Under the pieces are notes generated by a model. That model saw only the letters and a list, made by a program, of their open reading frames with translations, was not told the origin of the DNA and ran no database searches. Below are positions 6,043 to 6,791 of a stretch of 6,791 nt of DNA, piece by piece. The DNA is from Taibaiella sp. (GTDB taxonomy: Bacteria; Bacteroidota; Bacteroidia; Chitinophagales; Chitinophagaceae): assembly GCA_019454705.1 (NCBI GenBank), contig JACFNS010000089.1:1-6791 (forward strand), written 5' to 3'. Position 1 is the first letter of the stretch; every line of letters starts with the position of its first letter. A program made the translations under genes and the position numbers.

Positions 6043-6791
6043 TTATACAAACAACTCAGCAGCAATATAGTCGGCAAAGAGCCTGCCTTTATTGGTTAAT
6101 ACCAGGGAGTGGTTATCAAGTATTAGTTTCTGTTCTTCCATAAACCGTTCACTGTCTCTCACAATAACATCAGTATAATCGCTTCCCCATTCACGGGTTA
6201 CTTTTTCGATGTCTAATCCCCAAGATGTACGCAACGAGGTCATGATATATTCGTTCAGCCGTTGTTCAGTTGTCAGTATTTCCTGCTCAAAATTCAGTTG
6301 CTTGTCTGTCAATAGACTTTTGATATAGAGTGCGTTATTGGCAATATTCCATTGGCGTGTAAGACCGTTAAATGAATGTGCCGAAGGTCCTATGCCGATG
6401 TAGGGGACACCCAGCCAGTAGTTGGTATTATGCACCGCCCTATGCCCCGGCTTTGCCAGGTTAGATATCTCGTAGTGTTCATATCCCGCCTGTGCAGCAA
6501 AGCTCATCAGCATTTCGAACTGGTGTGCCGATTGTTCAGGGTTCACCGGTTGCGATTTGCCTGATTGGATATTGTGATGTAGCGCAGTTTTTTCTTCTAC
6601 AGTCAGGGCATATGCAGAGAAGTGCGGTATGCTCAGGTTGTTAACCTGTTGCAGGTTGTGTTGCCAGTTGTTGTCAGTCAGCCCCGGTGTGCCATATATC
6701 AGGTCGATGGTGATGTTGCTGTACCCTGCATCCTGCACGGCTTTTATGGCATAATCCGCTTCCTGCGCATTGTGGGCGCGGTTCATATAGC
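6043..6791 (-). CDS. hemW: Radical SAM haem chaperone HemW, C-terminal part (5' end beyond right edge)
   Basis: The frame is open to the right edge, giving 248 codons before the stop. The first complete codon is a Tyr followed by MNRAHNAQEA, so the Met at 6786 is internal: HemW proteins have a DLRWMNRAHNA-like stretch here. Other family signatures, numbered from that Met, are IDLIYGTPGLT (27-37), HFSAYALTVEEKTAL (55-69), YEHYEISNLAKPGHRAVHN (102-120) and YWLGVPYIGIGPSAHSF (123-139). A HemN_C-type C-terminal domain follows, with TTEQRLNEYIMTSLRTSWGLD (172-192). The N-terminal third, including the CxxxCxxC iron-sulfur motif, is outside the window, so catalytic integrity cannot be judged. HemW was long annotated as an oxygen-independent coproporphyrinogen oxidase, but characterised members bind haem and deliver it to target proteins such as respiratory enzymes. 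It is cytoplasmic and probably heads or precedes the operon with the two exported proteins downstream. Confidence 0.95.
   Translation of the reverse strand, partial: YMNRAHNAQEADYAIKAVQDAGYSNITIDLIYGTPGLTDNNWQHNLQQVNNLSIPHFSAYALTVEEKTALHHNIQSGKSQPVNPEQSAHQFEMLMSFAAQAGYEHYEISNLAKPGHRAVHNTNYWLGVPYIGIGPSAHSFNGLTRQWNIANNALYIKSLLTDKQLNFEQEILTTEQRLNEYIMTSLRTSWGLDIEKVTREWGSDYTDVIVRDSERFMEEQKLILDNHSLVLTNKGRLFADYIAAELFV

Noticed and set aside
6009..6077. Upstream start at 6077 for the exported unknown protein
   Set aside because: It would place 23 extra residues before a complete signal peptide and overlap hemW by 35 bases. The ATG at 6008 gives a proper Sec signal.
6784..6786. ATG at 6786 as the true start of hemW
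   Set aside because: The frame stays open to the window edge and this Met falls inside a conserved internal HemW motif, so the gene is simply truncated by the window.

Overview
The window looks like a chromosomal segment from a Bacteroidota bacterium, possibly a Chitinophagaceae-like lineage. Three things point there: the form of the leucyl-tRNA synthetase (a Bacteroidota-type insert and a degenerate first zinc module), promoter -7 boxes resembling TAnnTTTG, and the scarcity of Shine-Dalgarno sequences. The lineage call is an inference from sequence style, not from a database search. No RNA genes, insertion sequences, CRISPR arrays or prophage genes were seen.

Layout, left to right. Positions 1-2026 (minus) hold the first 675 residues of leucyl-tRNA synthetase (leuS), cut by the left edge. 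Positions 2100-2855 and 2902-3429 (minus) are two exported proteins, one with a bacterial SH3-like domain and one of unknown family. Their spacing suggests one transcript reading towards leuS. Positions 3466-4590 are the only plus-strand gene, a cytoplasmic FAD-dependent oxidoreductase of the DAO (D-amino acid oxidase-like) family. It diverges from the 3429 gene across only 36 bases. Its stop lies one base from the end of the converging minus-strand gene at 4592-5254, an exported alpha/beta hydrolase. That gene overlaps by 26 bases the gene at 5229-6008, an exported protein of unknown family. Positions 6043-6791 (minus) are the C-terminal two thirds of the radical SAM haem chaperone HemW, cut by the right edge.

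How the genes relate. The hemW, unknown and hydrolase genes form a tight same-strand run (34-base gap, then 26-base overlap) and are probably one operon. The two exported proteins are likely made in a coupled way. leuS and hemW are housekeeping genes. Between them lie four exported proteins and one oxidoreductase that look like lineage-specific accessory content. I found no clear novel defence, mobile or biosynthetic system. The most interesting points are the coupled exported pair, the compact divergent promoter at 3445-3461, and the competing hairpins upstream of leuS.
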